Assembly: GCA_001595915.1 (NCBI GenBank)
Contig: LSSG01000084.1
Span: 1 to 48,309 of the forward strand
DNA length: 48,309 nucleotides
Source: Thermoplasmatales archaeon SG8-52-3
Lineage (GTDB): Archaea > Thermoplasmatota > E2 > DHVEG-1
Reading direction: 5' to 3'
Of this stretch, positions 16,632 through 25,544 are shown one piece after another (position 1 is the first letter of the stretch; each line of letters begins with the position of its first letter). A program made the position numbers and the translations under genes. The notes beneath the pieces are model-generated. The model saw only the letters and a list, made by a program, of their open reading frames with translations. It searched no databases and was not told where the DNA came from.

Positions 16632-17552
16632 ATGACGCAGCTGAAAATTATTTTCCTTGGAACTAGTGGAAGTTGGCCTACAATAAAAAGAAGTGCACCA
16701 GCTATTGCAATAAAAAGAAAAGGTGAGGTCATTCTTTTCGATTGTGGGGAGGGCACCCAGCGTCAACTTCAAAAATCAAAGTTAAGTTATATGCAAATTT
16801 CAAAAATTTTTATCACTCATTTTCATGGTGATCATTTTCTTGGAATACCAGGACTTATTCAAACTATGCAATTAAATGATAGAGAAATTCCATTGCATAT
16901 ATATGGTCCAAAAGGTATGAACAAACTTGTTAGTCAGTTAACCTCCTTAGGATATTTTACACCAAATTATGATATTATTTCTCATGAGATAGATGAAGGA
17001 TCAAATTTGGATTTCAATGATTACTCAATTAATGTTTTAAGAGTAAAACATGGTGTACCAACAATTGCTTATTCACTTGAAGAAAAAATGCGTCCTGGAA
17101 AATTTAATAAACCAAAGGCTCTAAAACTAGGTATTCCAGAAGGACCACTTTTTAGTAAATTACAAAGAGGAGAAACTATAACTCTTGAAAATGGTAAAAA
17201 AATAAAACCAAATATGGTTCTAGGTCCCTCAAGAAAAGGTAGAAAAATTGTAGTATCTGGTGATACACGCCCAGTCGAAAAAATGATTGATTTTGCAAAA
17301 AATGCTGATGTTTTAATTCATGAGGCAACATTTGATTCATCTTTTGAAGATATCTCAAGTGACTATGGACATTCAACTGCAAAACAAGCAGCAATAATTG
17401 CTAAAAAAGCAAATGTAGATAAATTACTTTTAACCCACTTAAGTCCAAGGTATTTAGATAGTAGTTTAATACAAAAAGAAGCAAAAGATGTTTTTAAAAA
17501 TTCATATGCTGTTAAAGATTTTCAAGAAATCGAAGTTAAAATAAAAAATTAA
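16632..17552 (+). CDS. rnz: Ribonuclease Z (tRNA 3' processing)
   Basis: The 306-residue protein is a metallo-beta-lactamase of the RNase Z (short ELAC1) form. It starts with KIIFLGTSGSWPTIKRSAPA, contains the zinc motif HFHGDH at 63-68, the segment GIPGLIQTM, a histidine near residue 139 (RVKHGVPTIAYSLEE), SGDTRPV (about 215) and a terminal LTHLSPRY. Length is normal for the family. It cleaves the 3' trailer of tRNA precursors, needed here because the tRNA genes lack CCA. It is 38 bases behind trmG10. Confidence 0.95.
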   Translation: MTQLKIIFLGTSGSWPTIKRSAPAIAIKRKGEVILFDCGEGTQRQLQKSKLSYMQISKIFITHFHGDHFLGIPGLIQTMQLNDREIPLHIYGPKGMNKLVSQLTSLGYFTPNYDIISHEIDEGSNLDFNDYSINVLRVKHGVPTIAYSLEEKMRPGKFNKPKALKLGIPEGPLFSKLQRGETITLENGKKIKPNMVLGPSRKGRKIVVSGDTRPVEKMIDFAKNADVLIHEATFDSSFEDISSDYGHSTAKQAAIIAKKANVDKLLLTHLSPRYLDSSLIQKEAKDVFKNSYAVKDFQEIEVKIKN

Positions 17553-17564
17553 ATGCCTTAATTT

Positions 17565-17888
17565 TTATTCATCAGGTTCTTTTTTTAAAACTGAACTTAG
17601 ACATTGGCTTAAGCTCTTTTGAGCTTCAAGTTCAAATACCATAGGTGCATCTGATGCCCATCCTCCAAAGGCTTTAATTAATTCTCTAACTTCAACATCT
17701 TTTGCAGAAGCCCAATTATCCTTTTTCATTTGTTCATTGTCAATGTATGCAAATAAGTCATTTTTATTTTCATCATCTTTTGACTTTGTTACAAAAATAT
17801 TAAATGTTGATTGGTTGCCGTCTTCATCTTGTTTATAAAAAATACAACTTTTAGAAGTAGATTGATAAATACCATATTTATGTGACAT
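17565..17888 (-). CDS. Conserved-looking small protein of unknown function
   Basis: This 107-residue soluble protein has no signal peptide. It has a strong GGAGGG ribosome site eight bases before its ATG. The N-terminal half is likely beta-rich (KYGIYQSTSKSCIFYKQDEDGN ... FNIFVTKSK), the middle has DNWASAKDVEVRELIKAFGGWAS and the end is helical. Twin tryptophans (NWAS, GWAS) flank a helix. It converges on rnz with 12 bases between stops. No family is recognised. Confidence 0.65.
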   Translation of the reverse strand: MSHKYGIYQSTSKSCIFYKQDEDGNQSTFNIFVTKSKDDENKNDLFAYIDNEQMKKDNWASAKDVEVRELIKAFGGWASDAPMVFELEAQKSLSQCLSSVLKKEPDE

Positions 17889-18024
17889 CTTTTTCCCTCC
17901 ATATTTTTAAAAATTTATTTATGATATCTATTTTATGTTTTTAATAATAGCGATGTAATTTACATTTCATTTTACAAAATCATAATTTTATTAAGTAGTT
18001 CATACTATTATCTTTGGGATTTTT

Positions 18025-18510
18025 ATGGAGAATCGTCCATCTTACGATGAATATTTTATGGAAATGGCTTATGTTGTTTCAAAGAGAAGTACATGTTTGA
18101 GAAGAAAGGTTGGAGCATTGCTTGTAAAAAACAAACATATTCTAAGCACTGGTTATAATGGTGCTCCAAAAGGACTTAGTCATTGTTCAGAAGAAGGATG
18201 TCTAAGGGAAAACATGGATATTCCCTCTGGTGAAAGACATGAGCTTTGCAGGGGTCTTCATGCAGAACAAAATGCAATTATTCAAGCAGCTGTTTTTGGA
18301 GTTTCAATTAAAGATTCAATATTATATTGTACAAATACTCCATGTGTTGTTTGTGTTAAAATGTTAATAAATGCAGGTGTTAAAGAAATAATATATTCAG
18401 GTGATTATCCAGATAGTCTGGCAAAGAAAATGCTTAGTGAAAGTTCAATTATTATTAGAAACTACAATAATAAAAATCTATCTGGAATTGAAAAAATAAG
18501 AAAAATATAA
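18025..18510 (+). CDS. dCMP deaminase (cytidine deaminase fold)
   Basis: This 161-residue protein has the zinc-dependent deaminase signature: H79-A-E81 in [16 protein letters not shown] and P-C107-x2-C110 in [17 protein letters not shown]. The N-terminal [29 protein letters not shown] and the inserted segment with extra cysteines and histidines ([22 protein letters not shown]) are typical of the ComEB/dCMP deaminase group, which often binds a second zinc. It converts dCMP to dUMP for thymidylate synthesis. It stands alone, with an HTH gene starting 34 bases downstream. Confidence 0.93.
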   Translation: MENRPSYDEYFMEMAYVVSKRSTCLRRKVGALLVKNKHILSTGYNGAPKGLSHCSEEGCLRENMDIPSGERHELCRGLHAEQNAIIQAAVFGVSIKDSILYCTNTPCVVCVKMLINAGVKEIIYSGDYPDSLAKKMLSESSIIIRNYNNKNLSGIEKIRKI

Positions 18511-18544
18511 ATACTCTCGAATGAATTACAAAGGCGAGGAGAAT

Positions 18545-18925
18545 ATGAAGCGAAAGAACTCGTTTGTATTAGATGAAAAAGATGACAAAGCTGTCCAATT
18601 ATTTTCAGAACTAGGAATGCCAAAAAATCTAGCAAAAACTCTAATGTATATTTCTCAGGTTGATGAATGCAGATCTGCTGATGTAGAGCAAGGTGCTGAT
18701 CTCCGACAACCTGAAGTTAGTGTCGCTATGCAGGAAATGCGAAGAAGAGGTTGGGCAAAAAAGAGGGATCTTAAAAAGAAAGGAAAGGGTCGTCCAGTAC
18801 ACATCTACAAATTGACAAAACCATTACCTGATATACTTAAAAACTTTGAAAATGAAAAAATGAAACAAGTTGAAACAATCAAAAACGATTTATCAGAGTT
18901 GCATAACTTAATCAAAGGATACTAA
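18545..18925 (+). CDS. TrmB-like winged-HTH transcriptional regulator
   Basis: The ATG at 18545 is preferred because GCGAGGAG lies just before it; an in-frame ATG at 18521 has no such site. The product is 126 residues. HTH elements span about 25-80 (LGMPKNLAKTLMYISQVDECRSADVEQGADLRQPEVSVAMQEMRRRGWAKKR), with a basic wing (KKKGKGRPVHIYKLTK) and a C-terminal helix that probably dimerises. This is the small TrmB-like type common in Euryarchaeota. Its targets are unknown; no other gene is coupled closely except dCMP deaminase upstream. Confidence 0.8.
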   Translation: MKRKNSFVLDEKDDKAVQLFSELGMPKNLAKTLMYISQVDECRSADVEQGADLRQPEVSVAMQEMRRRGWAKKRDLKKKGKGRPVHIYKLTKPLPDILKNFENEKMKQVETIKNDLSELHNLIKGY

Positions 18926-19011
18926 ATTTCAATTTTTCATCATTTATGGCATTTGTTTAACTTTTCGTTTTTTATTATAGTATATGCTCCCTTTTTTATA
19001 TCGGCGGTGTG

Positions 19012-20106
19012 ATGTTGGAAAAAAGGGTTAAAAAATTATTTGACAATATCAGTAAAAAACCTGAAGTTATCCTTATTAAAAATGATTCGATGCCTTTCAT
19101 AGATGATAATTTCTTTTATTTTACTGGATTAAATCATGGAATATTTGAAGGATCATATGTTATATTATTTCCAGATGGAAAAATTAAACTGATGGTACCT
19201 GAACTTGAAGAAGAAACAGCAAAAAAAACAAATGTAGAAATTAATGTTTATAAAAATCAAACTGAATTTAATGAAATATTAAAAAATTCAGTTTCTTCAT
19301 TTAGTAAAATTGGTTTAAATTTCAATGGGATTTCCTTTAAAAGTTTTTTAAAAATTAAAAGTTTACTCTCAGATAGTGATTTTTTTGATGTTTCACAATC
19401 AATTGATAAGATAAGACTTGTAAAAGATGAAATTGAATTAAGATATTTAAAAGAAGCTTGTAATATTGCAGATATTGTTGCAAATAAAATTCCAGAGATA
19501 GTTAAAGATGGTATGTATGAATATGAACTTGCAGCAGAAATTGATTATCTTTTGCAAAAAAATGGTGCAGATAAATCTGCTTTTGAGACAATTTCGTCTT
19601 TCGGAAAAAATTCTGCTGAACCACATTATACTCATGGAAACATAAAGTTAAAGACAGGAGATTTTGTATTATGTGATTTTGGAGCCTGTTATAAAAAATA
19701 TAATTCTGATATTACAAGAACCTTTATCTTTGATAAGGCAAGTAAAATGCAAAAGGAAATGTATGATGTTGTTTTAGAGGCACAAAGGATTGGTTTTGAT
19801 GCTATAAAATCTGGTGTAAAGGCATCAAAAGTTCATGGTTTGGTTCATTCTTACATACAAACTTCTAAATTTAAAGATCGTTTCATTCATTCAACAGGAC
19901 ATTCTCTGGGTATATCTGTACATGATAGTAATGCAAGGCTTAGTTCAAATAGCGATATCATACTTAAAGAAAATATGGTATTTACAATTGAACCAGGTGT
20001 TTATATTCCAGATTTAGGCGGTGTAAGAATTGAAGATGATGTTCTTGTAAAAAGTAAAGGAGCAGAATTTTTAACCAAATCAACTAGAGATTTTATTGAA
20101 ATATAA
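19012..20106 (+). CDS. M24 family aminopeptidase (Xaa-Pro dipeptidase type)
   Basis: The ATG at 19012 (just after an in-frame GTG at 19009) gives 364 residues. The N-terminal creatinase-like domain covers about 1-130. The catalytic pita-bread domain follows with all metal ligands in place: two aspartates in CDFGACYKKYNSDITRTF, the histidine in HSTGHSLGISVHD, a glutamate in FTIEPGVYIPD and a second in GGVRIEDDV. It should remove N-terminal residues before proline or split X-Pro dipeptides in the cytoplasm. With the extracellular peptidases elsewhere in the window it fits a protein-degrading lifestyle. A GGCGGTG ribosome site overlaps the GTG. Confidence 0.92.
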   Translation: MLEKRVKKLFDNISKKPEVILIKNDSMPFIDDNFFYFTGLNHGIFEGSYVILFPDGKIKLMVPELEEETAKKTNVEINVYKNQTEFNEILKNSVSSFSKIGLNFNGISFKSFLKIKSLLSDSDFFDVSQSIDKIRLVKDEIELRYLKEACNIADIVANKIPEIVKDGMYEYELAAEIDYLLQKNGADKSAFETISSFGKNSAEPHYTHGNIKLKTGDFVLCDFGACYKKYNSDITRTFIFDKASKMQKEMYDVVLEAQRIGFDAIKSGVKASKVHGLVHSYIQTSKFKDRFIHSTGHSLGISVHDSNARLSSNSDIILKENMVFTIEPGVYIPDLGGVRIEDDVLVKSKGAEFLTKSTRDFIEI

Positions 20107-20164
20107 TTTTTTGTATCCATTACCTTTTTATTAGGTTTCTTAATATGGCTTTTGAGTGATTCTA

Positions 20165-21460
20165 ATGGGTTGGTATATTGATGTTGAATACATAAGAAAA
20201 CAAGCAAAGATGAATAATGAATTTTTTGCTAGTTCACTTCCAATGATTGCTAGCGAAAATGTTTTATCACCACTTTGCAGAGAAATGCTTCTTACTGATT
20301 TTCATGGTAGGTATGCTGAAGGAACTCCAGGTCATAGATATTATGAAGGATGTAAATTTTTTGATAATGTTGAAGTAAAGGCAATGGAGCTTGCAAAAAA
20401 ACTTTTTAACTGTAGTTATGCAGACGTTCGACCCACTGCTGGAACAACTGCAAATATTGGGATTTTAAAGGCTTTAATAAAACCCGGAGAAACAGCAGTA
20501 GTTCTAGATCTTGCAAATGGTGCTCATATATCATTTGGAAAGTGGGGAGGTGCTGGTGTTAGAGGTATAAATCTGGTCTCTTACCCTTTCAATGATGAAT
20601 TAATGAACATTGATGTTGATGCAGCAGTTAAACTTATAAAAAAAGTAAAACCAAAACTTGCATTAAATGGGCGTTCTGTTTTTTTATTTCCTAGTCCAAT
20701 AAAAGAACTTGCAGAAGCTGTTCATGATTTAGGAATATATCTCGTATATGATGCTGCACATGTTTTGGGACTTATTGCTGGTAAACAATTTCAAGATCCT
20801 TTAAAGGAAGGAGCAGATGTAATGAGTGGAAGTACTCATAAAACTCTACCAGGTCCTCAAGGAGGTATGATTGTTTCTAATCATAAAGGGGATACAGATG
20901 AGGATAAATCATTTTTAAGGAAATTGGGATTTGGGATATTTCCAGGTGTTACTTCTTCTTATCATCTCCATCATGTTGCTGCAAAAGCAATAGCTTTTGC
21001 TGAGCATCTTGAATTTGGTGAAGCATATGCAAAACAAACAATTAAAAATGCACAACGTCTAGCACAATCTTTGTATAATTCAGGATTCAAAGTGTTTGGA
21101 GAAAAACTAGGTTTTACCAAATCTCATCAAATACTTGTTGAGATAGGGCCTGGTAAGGGAAAAGTAGCTTCAAAAAAACTTGAGGATGCGGGTATTGTCA
21201 CAAATATGAATACTATACCTGGTGATACCGATCCGTTAAATCCTTCAGGTCTAAGACTTGGCACACCAGAACTTACTAGAATCGGTATGAAAGAAACAGA
21301 TATGGATAGTATTGCAGAATTTTTTAAAAGAGCATTATTAAAAAATGAGAACGTAAATAAAATAAGGTCAGATATAAAAGATTTCAGGAAGGATTTCCAA
21401 GAGTTACATTACTGTTATAACGAAGGATTTAGAGGTTATGATTATCATAAATTAGTTTAG
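20165..21460 (+). CDS. glyA: Serine hydroxymethyltransferase
   Basis: The ATG at 20165 gives 431 residues; an in-frame GTG at 20156 would add three. SHMT hallmarks are present: FFASSLPMIASENVLSPLC near the start, GTPGHRYYEGC, DAAHVLGLIAG, and SGSTHKTLPGPQGG where the lysine binds pyridoxal phosphate. It converts serine to glycine while charging a one-carbon unit on tetrahydrofolate or a methanopterin. This supplies the one-carbon pool from which the MtrAH/MetE unit could draw methyl groups. The next gene starts 4 bases after its stop. Confidence 0.95.
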   Translation: MGWYIDVEYIRKQAKMNNEFFASSLPMIASENVLSPLCREMLLTDFHGRYAEGTPGHRYYEGCKFFDNVEVKAMELAKKLFNCSYADVRPTAGTTANIGILKALIKPGETAVVLDLANGAHISFGKWGGAGVRGINLVSYPFNDELMNIDVDAAVKLIKKVKPKLALNGRSVFLFPSPIKELAEAVHDLGIYLVYDAAHVLGLIAGKQFQDPLKEGADVMSGSTHKTLPGPQGGMIVSNHKGDTDEDKSFLRKLGFGIFPGVTSSYHLHHVAAKAIAFAEHLEFGEAYAKQTIKNAQRLAQSLYNSGFKVFGEKLGFTKSHQILVEIGPGKGKVASKKLEDAGIVTNMNTIPGDTDPLNPSGLRLGTPELTRIGMKETDMDSIAEFFKRALLKNENVNKIRSDIKDFRKDFQELHYCYNEGFRGYDYHKLV

Positions 21461-21464
21461 AAAT

Positions 21465-22013
21465 ATGATTATTGCTCTGTCTGGAACACCTGGAACTGGA
21501 AAAACTTCTGTTTCTGAAGTACTAAGAAATAGAAATTTAGAGGTAATTGATTTTAACAAAGAAGCAAGGGAAAATAACTTTTTAATTGGAAAGGATATAA
21601 AAAGAGATTCAAATTTTGTTGATATTGAAAAATTCAACAAATATATTATAAAAAATTACAGTGAAAAAAAATTAATTATTATTGAAGGACATCTATCACA
21701 CCTTTTAAAAATTGCAGAAAAAATAATTTTACTAAGGTGTCACCCAAAAATTCTAAAAAATAATTTAACAAAAAAAGGATGGAAAAAAGAAAAAATTAAG
21801 GAAAATATTGAAGCAGAAATTCTTGATATTATACTTTGTGAGGCTACTGAGATTCATGAAGAAAGTAACATCTTTGAAATAGATGTATCAAATAAATCAA
21901 TTATTGAGATTGCAGATGACATTATTGATTTAACTAAAAATAATTTTAAAAACATGAAAAAATTCAAAATAGGAAGAGTTGATTGGTCTGAGGAAATACT
22001 AAAACAATTCTAA
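21465..22013 (+). CDS. Fap7/AK6-type adenylate kinase
   Basis: This 182-residue protein has the P-loop GTPGTGKT at 7-14 in MIIALSGTPGTGKTSVSEVL and the short AK6-like body (IIEGHLSHLL; LLRCHPKIL; KKGWKKEKIKENIEAEILDIILCEA). The family has adenylate kinase and ATPase activity and helps 40S/30S ribosome maturation. It lacks the zinc lid of long adenylate kinases. It is the middle gene of a close trio with glyA and the CDP-alcohol phosphotransferase. Confidence 0.9.
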   Translation: MIIALSGTPGTGKTSVSEVLRNRNLEVIDFNKEARENNFLIGKDIKRDSNFVDIEKFNKYIIKNYSEKKLIIIEGHLSHLLKIAEKIILLRCHPKILKNNLTKKGWKKEKIKENIEAEILDIILCEATEIHEESNIFEIDVSNKSIIEIADDIIDLTKNNFKNMKKFKIGRVDWSEEILKQF

Positions 22014-22028
22014 AAAGGTTGATCCATA

Positions 22029-22676
22029 ATGGTACTTGATAACCAGAGAAAAAATGTAGATCCAATTCTTAATTCAATTGCAAGACGATTTATTAAAATA
22101 AATCCTAATTCTCTTTCTTGGCTATCCGTTCTTTTTGCTTTTCTTGCTGGTTTATTTTTTTATTTATCTTCACCAAATCTTGAATTAATTAATTTTTATC
22201 TTTATTATGCTGTTATTTTTATCTTTTTAAATGGTTTTTTTGATGCAATCGATGGGAAAGTTGCAAAATTATCAAATAAGACATCCAAGATGGGAGATTT
22301 TCTTGACCATGCATTAGATAGATTTGCCGACGTGTTAATTCTTGGTGGTCTAGCATTAAGTCCTTGGTGTAGATATCCAAGTATTGGACTTCTTGCAATT
22401 GTTGGAATGCTTTTAACAAGTTATATGGGGACTCAGGCTCAGGCAGTTGGTTACAAGCGAAATTATTCAGGCTTGCTTGGAAGAGCTGATAGACTTGTAT
22501 TACTTATGTTTGCTCCAATTATTCAACATATATTGCTTTTTTATTCTGATTTAAAACTACCCTTGGAATTATATCTCTTAGAATGGGTATTGATTTATTT
22601 TGCAGTTATTGGAAATATTACTGCTTTACAAAGATTCTATAGTACACTTAGATATTTTAAAAAATTAAAAAAATAA
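22029..22676 (+). CDS. CDP-alcohol phosphotransferase, likely archaetidylinositol phosphate synthase
   Basis: This 215-residue membrane protein has about six hydrophobic segments and the family motif D72-x2-D75-G-x2-A-K80-x8-G89-x3-D93-x3-D97 (FDAIDGKVAKLSNKTSKMGD...). Lysine replaces the usual arginine after alanine. In archaea this short form joins CDP-archaeol to inositol phosphate, making a polar ether-lipid head group. Glycerol- or serine-specific relatives are alternatives. It starts 15 bases after the kinase gene, with an AAAGGTTG ribosome site. Confidence 0.87.
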   Translation: MVLDNQRKNVDPILNSIARRFIKINPNSLSWLSVLFAFLAGLFFYLSSPNLELINFYLYYAVIFIFLNGFFDAIDGKVAKLSNKTSKMGDFLDHALDRFADVLILGGLALSPWCRYPSIGLLAIVGMLLTSYMGTQAQAVGYKRNYSGLLGRADRLVLLMFAPIIQHILLFYSDLKLPLELYLLEWVLIYFAVIGNITALQRFYSTLRYFKKLKK

Positions 22677-22683
22677 TTAATTG

Positions 22684-22734
22684 TGTGGGGGTAAGGAAGG
22701 GAAAATTGGAAAATATTAAACCACCTCCCCCACA
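22684..22734. other. G-rich hairpin element in convergent gap
   Basis: The 295-base gap between two convergent genes (22677-22971) holds a perfect 8-base stem TGTGGGGG (22684-22691) / CCCCCACA (22727-22734) enclosing a 35-base purine-rich segment. It starts 8 bases after the stop of the lipid enzyme gene. It could end transcription or be a small structured RNA. The rest of the gap is AT-rich and shows no gene. Confidence 0.5.
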
Positions 22735-22971
22735 AAATCTCTTAACAATAACTCATGATTTTTTTCCAAGAAATATTAAAATATTTCTTTCATCATCTTA
22801 ACTATACTTCCTAAATTTTATTACTGTGAGTTTTTATATAAAACTTATTTTATTGACTTTGTACAAAATATAATTTTTTCATAAAAAATTCAGTTTATGA
22901 ACAAAAAATATAGATAATAAAAAGGATAGAATATTTTAAAAAAATTGAAAATAATTAATAATTTTTTACAT

Positions 22972-23421
22972 TTAATAGATTAAATATGCATTATCTGCTT
23001 GACATCTTGCAATAATGAAATTATTTTCTACTAGTAATGATTTTCCACCCCAGAATAATATGCCGGTAGCACCGTTTAAGTTGATTTTTATATTTTCCTT
23101 GCCCCACATGAATTTAAAACCACCACCACCTCGTATAATTAGATTTATTGTTTCGTCAATCTCGCCATTTGCATTAATTGTAAAATCCTTTTTGAAAAAA
23201 TTACAATATAATCCAAATTTCCATAGAATTGGACCTGTTACATCATTACATTTCCCAAATATAAGAATAATGCAATCATTAAAACTATCATTATTTTCAG
23301 CATTTATTATTTCTGCTTCTTTGTTGGATACATTATCTCCAATAACTATTTGTATTGTTGAAAGTAATAGTAAAATTATAGTTGCAGTTATTAAAGATCT
23401 ATTTTTTATTGTAACACTCAT
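22972..23421 (-). CDS. Small secreted protein, glycine-rich, unknown function
   Basis: This 149-residue protein has a signal peptide (about 8-28, ending near VIGD) and a very strong ribosome site GAGGAGGTGA before its ATG. The mature part has four cysteines (in NDCIILIFGKC, GLYCNFF and ARCQAD) and beta-rich repeats with glycine runs (LIIRGGGGFKFMWGKENIKI; GATGILFWGGKSLL). A long open frame lies on the opposite strand, but the signal peptide and ribosome site favour this one. It is probably extracellular and disulfide-bonded. No family is recognised; it might be a surface or secreted effector. Confidence 0.7.
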   Translation of the reverse strand: MSVTIKNRSLITATIILLLLSTIQIVIGDNVSNKEAEIINAENNDSFNDCIILIFGKCNDVTGPILWKFGLYCNFFKKDFTINANGEIDETINLIIRGGGGFKFMWGKENIKINLNGATGILFWGGKSLLVENNFIIARCQADNAYLIY

Positions 23422-23988
23422 TCTTATTCACCTCCTCTAAAATAATATTATAGCTGATTTTATTTAAATTTTACTGACAAAAATCATTATTTTTTGAATT
23501 TTTTTTTATTTTTATAAAAGTTTCATTCAAATTAGTACTTTTTAGATTATATATGTTTTCAGGTTCAATTGAATCCTCTGACATTTAAAGGTTTTAAATA
23601 TTTATTATATGGATTAGGGTTATTATTTAATTCTTTTATGGATTTTAATTTATTTGAATTAGATACATCAGATTTTAATTCACTTGCTAAATCAATAACT
23701 CTTTCTGTAACTACAAATACTTTTACTATGTTTTCTATTTCAATTAATTCTGCCTTATCTGAAGTTACCCCAACCACATTTATATATATCTATCTCACCT
23801 CCCTTGTGTTTGTTAATTATTAACATGTATATATTTGTCACTCATACTAAATAAACTTTGTGAAATCTTCAAAATTTTTTCTTTATTCTTTAGATTAATC
23901 TAAAAATAGATCTTAATTATGTTAATTTCATATTAACCTATTATTTTTATATCTTTGATTTCTATTCCAAAAAAGGTTTAAACTTAAA
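23422..23988. other. Mostly non-coding gap with a weak short open frame
   Basis: This 567-base AT-rich gap separates the small secreted protein gene from hflX. On the minus strand it holds GGGAGGTGA (ribosome-site-like, near 23798-23806) and, 17 bases on, a 70-codon frame listed separately. A TATA-like stretch near 23945-23955 may serve hflX. No RNA gene or repeat is seen. Confidence 0.4.
23565..23777 (-). CDS. Possible 70-residue protein, GTG start, doubtful
   Basis: The frame reads MVGVTSDKAELIEIENIVKV and continues with a charged helix-like stretch (TERVIDLASELKSDVSNSNK), ending LKPLNVRGFN. It follows a strong ribosome-site-like GGGAGGTGA on the same strand, but the spacing to GTG is 17 bases, too long for normal use. 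An ATG one base before the GTG is in another frame and stops after four codons. This may be a decayed or frameshifted gene, or chance. No family is recognised. Confidence 0.3.
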   Translation of the reverse strand: MVGVTSDKAELIEIENIVKVFVVTERVIDLASELKSDVSNSNKLKSIKELNNNPNPYNKYLKPLNVRGFN

Positions 23989-25257
23989 ATGACCAAAAAG
24001 AATGCGATAATAATATCCTTAAATGAAGATGTCTCAGAAATAATTGATTTAGCTGGTTCTCTAGATTATAAAATTATTAAGACTTATATTCAAAATAGAC
24101 AAATCCCAGATGTAAACAGTTTTATAGGTAGTGGAAAGGTCGAAGAAATTAAGGAATATCTAGATACTTCTGAACAAAAAATAGATTTAATAATAATAGA
24201 TGGCGAGTTAAAACCCTCTCAATGGTTCAATCTTGAAAAAAAAATTGGATTGGATGTATTTGATAGAATAAGACTAATCCTAGCAATCTTTGAAGAGAGA
24301 GCAGATAAAAAAGAAGCAAAACTCCAAGTAAAATTAGCTCAACTTCAATATGAAAGACCTTTTGTAAGAGAAATTATTCATAGAGCAAGATCTGGAGAAC
24401 ATCCTGGTTTTATGGCTGGCGGAGAATATCAAGTTGATGATTATTATGAAATGATTAAAAAACAGATGAAAAAAATAAAGGAACAATTAACAAATATCAG
24501 AAATCAAAGAGAGGTACGTAGAAGACATAGACATGTTGGTGGTTTTTACTTAGTTTCGCTAGCAGGATATACAAATGCAGGTAAAAGTAGTCTATTAAAT
24601 TTGTTATCTGATGAAAAAGTAAAAGTTGAAGGAAGATTGTTTTCTACACTATCTACTACAACAAGAAGAATTAGTAAAAAAAGATTACCAATATTAATTA
24701 CAGATACAGTTGGATTTATTCAAAACTTACCTGCATATATTATAGATGCATTTCATTCAACTTTAGAAGAAATTGAAGAATCTGACGTTGTCTTATTAAT
24801 TATTGATATTAGTGAAAAAAAAGAAATTATTGCAAATAAATTAAAAGTTTCCTTAGATGAATTAATTGAACTTGGTGTAAAATCTCCAGTGATTATTACA
24901 TTAAATAAAATTGATATGATTACTGAAAAGGAAATAAATTCTAGAATTGATTATTTAAAAAATCAGGGATTTTTTGAAAATAAAAAAATTATATCAATTT
25001 CTGTAAAAAACGAAAAGAATATCGATATTCTTTTAAAATTGACTTATGAGTCTCTACCTCAATTAGTTAGATTTAAAATAAAATTACCATTAAATGAGAA
25101 ATCTCAATCTTTCATTTCGTGGATTTATGAAAATGCAAATGTTTTAGAAATTTCTTATGGTAATTATGTTATTCTTAAAATAGAATGTAATTCGGTTATA
25201 CAATCCAGAATAATTACTAAATGTAAAAACCTAGATGGTTTCCAGTTAATTGAATAA
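23989..25257 (+). CDS. hflX: HflX-type ribosome-associated GTPase
   Basis: This 422-residue protein has the N-terminal HflX domain (about 1-125, with FIGSGKVEEIKEYL and DVFDRIRLILAIFEERADKKEAKLQVKLAQL) and a helical linker. The GTPase domain has G1 GYTNAGKSS (193-201), the switch FSTLSTTTRR, G3 DTVGFI, and G4 NKID. A C-terminal beta-alpha domain follows. HflX binds the large ribosomal subunit and splits stalled or stressed ribosomes. Length and motifs are normal for archaeal HflX. The gene stands alone with a TATA-like box near 23945-23955. Confidence 0.95.
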   Translation: MTKKNAIIISLNEDVSEIIDLAGSLDYKIIKTYIQNRQIPDVNSFIGSGKVEEIKEYLDTSEQKIDLIIIDGELKPSQWFNLEKKIGLDVFDRIRLILAIFEERADKKEAKLQVKLAQLQYERPFVREIIHRARSGEHPGFMAGGEYQVDDYYEMIKKQMKKIKEQLTNIRNQREVRRRHRHVGGFYLVSLAGYTNAGKSSLLNLLSDEKVKVEGRLFSTLSTTTRRISKKRLPILITDTVGFIQNLPAYIIDAFHSTLEEIEESDVVLLIIDISEKKEIIANKLKVSLDELIELGVKSPVIITLNKIDMITEKEINSRIDYLKNQGFFENKKIISISVKNEKNIDILLKLTYESLPQLVRFKIKLPLNEKSQSFISWIYENANVLEISYGNYVILKIECNSVIQSRIITKCKNLDGFQLIE

Positions 25258-25329
25258 TTTTATACATTTTGACATTTTAACAAAAAAAGTTAATATACTG
25301 AAAAAATTAAGATTTATATTAAAGAATAA

Positions 25330-25485
25330 CACGACATCTAAACAAATGTAAAAATATCATAAAAAATAATATCAAACAATCATAATCGTGGTTAAAGACC
25401 ACTTGAATATTGAAGGGATGTTACAAATTTCAATTTCTACTAAAGAATCGATAAATATTCTAGGGCTCCAATAAATGGAGCCCTA
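25330..25485 (+). ncRNA. Candidate structured RNA or leader with three nested stems
   Basis: Between hflX and the lipoprotein gene is a TATA-like stretch (GATTTATATTAAAG, about 25309-25322). It is followed by three possible stems: CACGA 25330-25334 with TCGTG 25386-25390; GTGGT 25388-25392 with ACCAC 25398-25402 (mutually exclusive with part of the first); and a perfect 10-base stem TAGGGCTCCA 25461-25470 / TGGAGCCCTA 25476-25485 around ATAAA. The last is the strongest hairpin and could be a terminator, though no T run follows on either strand. An RNA gene is only one reading. Confidence 0.3.
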
Positions 25486-25544
25486 ATAGAATGTTCTATA
25501 AATTAAAAAAAATTATATATTTAATAATTGTTTATATAAGATAT

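Noticed and set aside
23015-23440. 141-codon frame on the plus strand opposite the small secreted protein gene
   Set aside because: The minus-strand gene has a signal peptide and a very strong ribosome site; the plus frame has neither and looks like a shadow.
25388-25452. Segment with GTTACAAATTTCAATTTCTACTAAAG that recalls a CRISPR repeat
   Set aside because: Only one copy is present, there is no spacer periodicity and no cas gene in the window.
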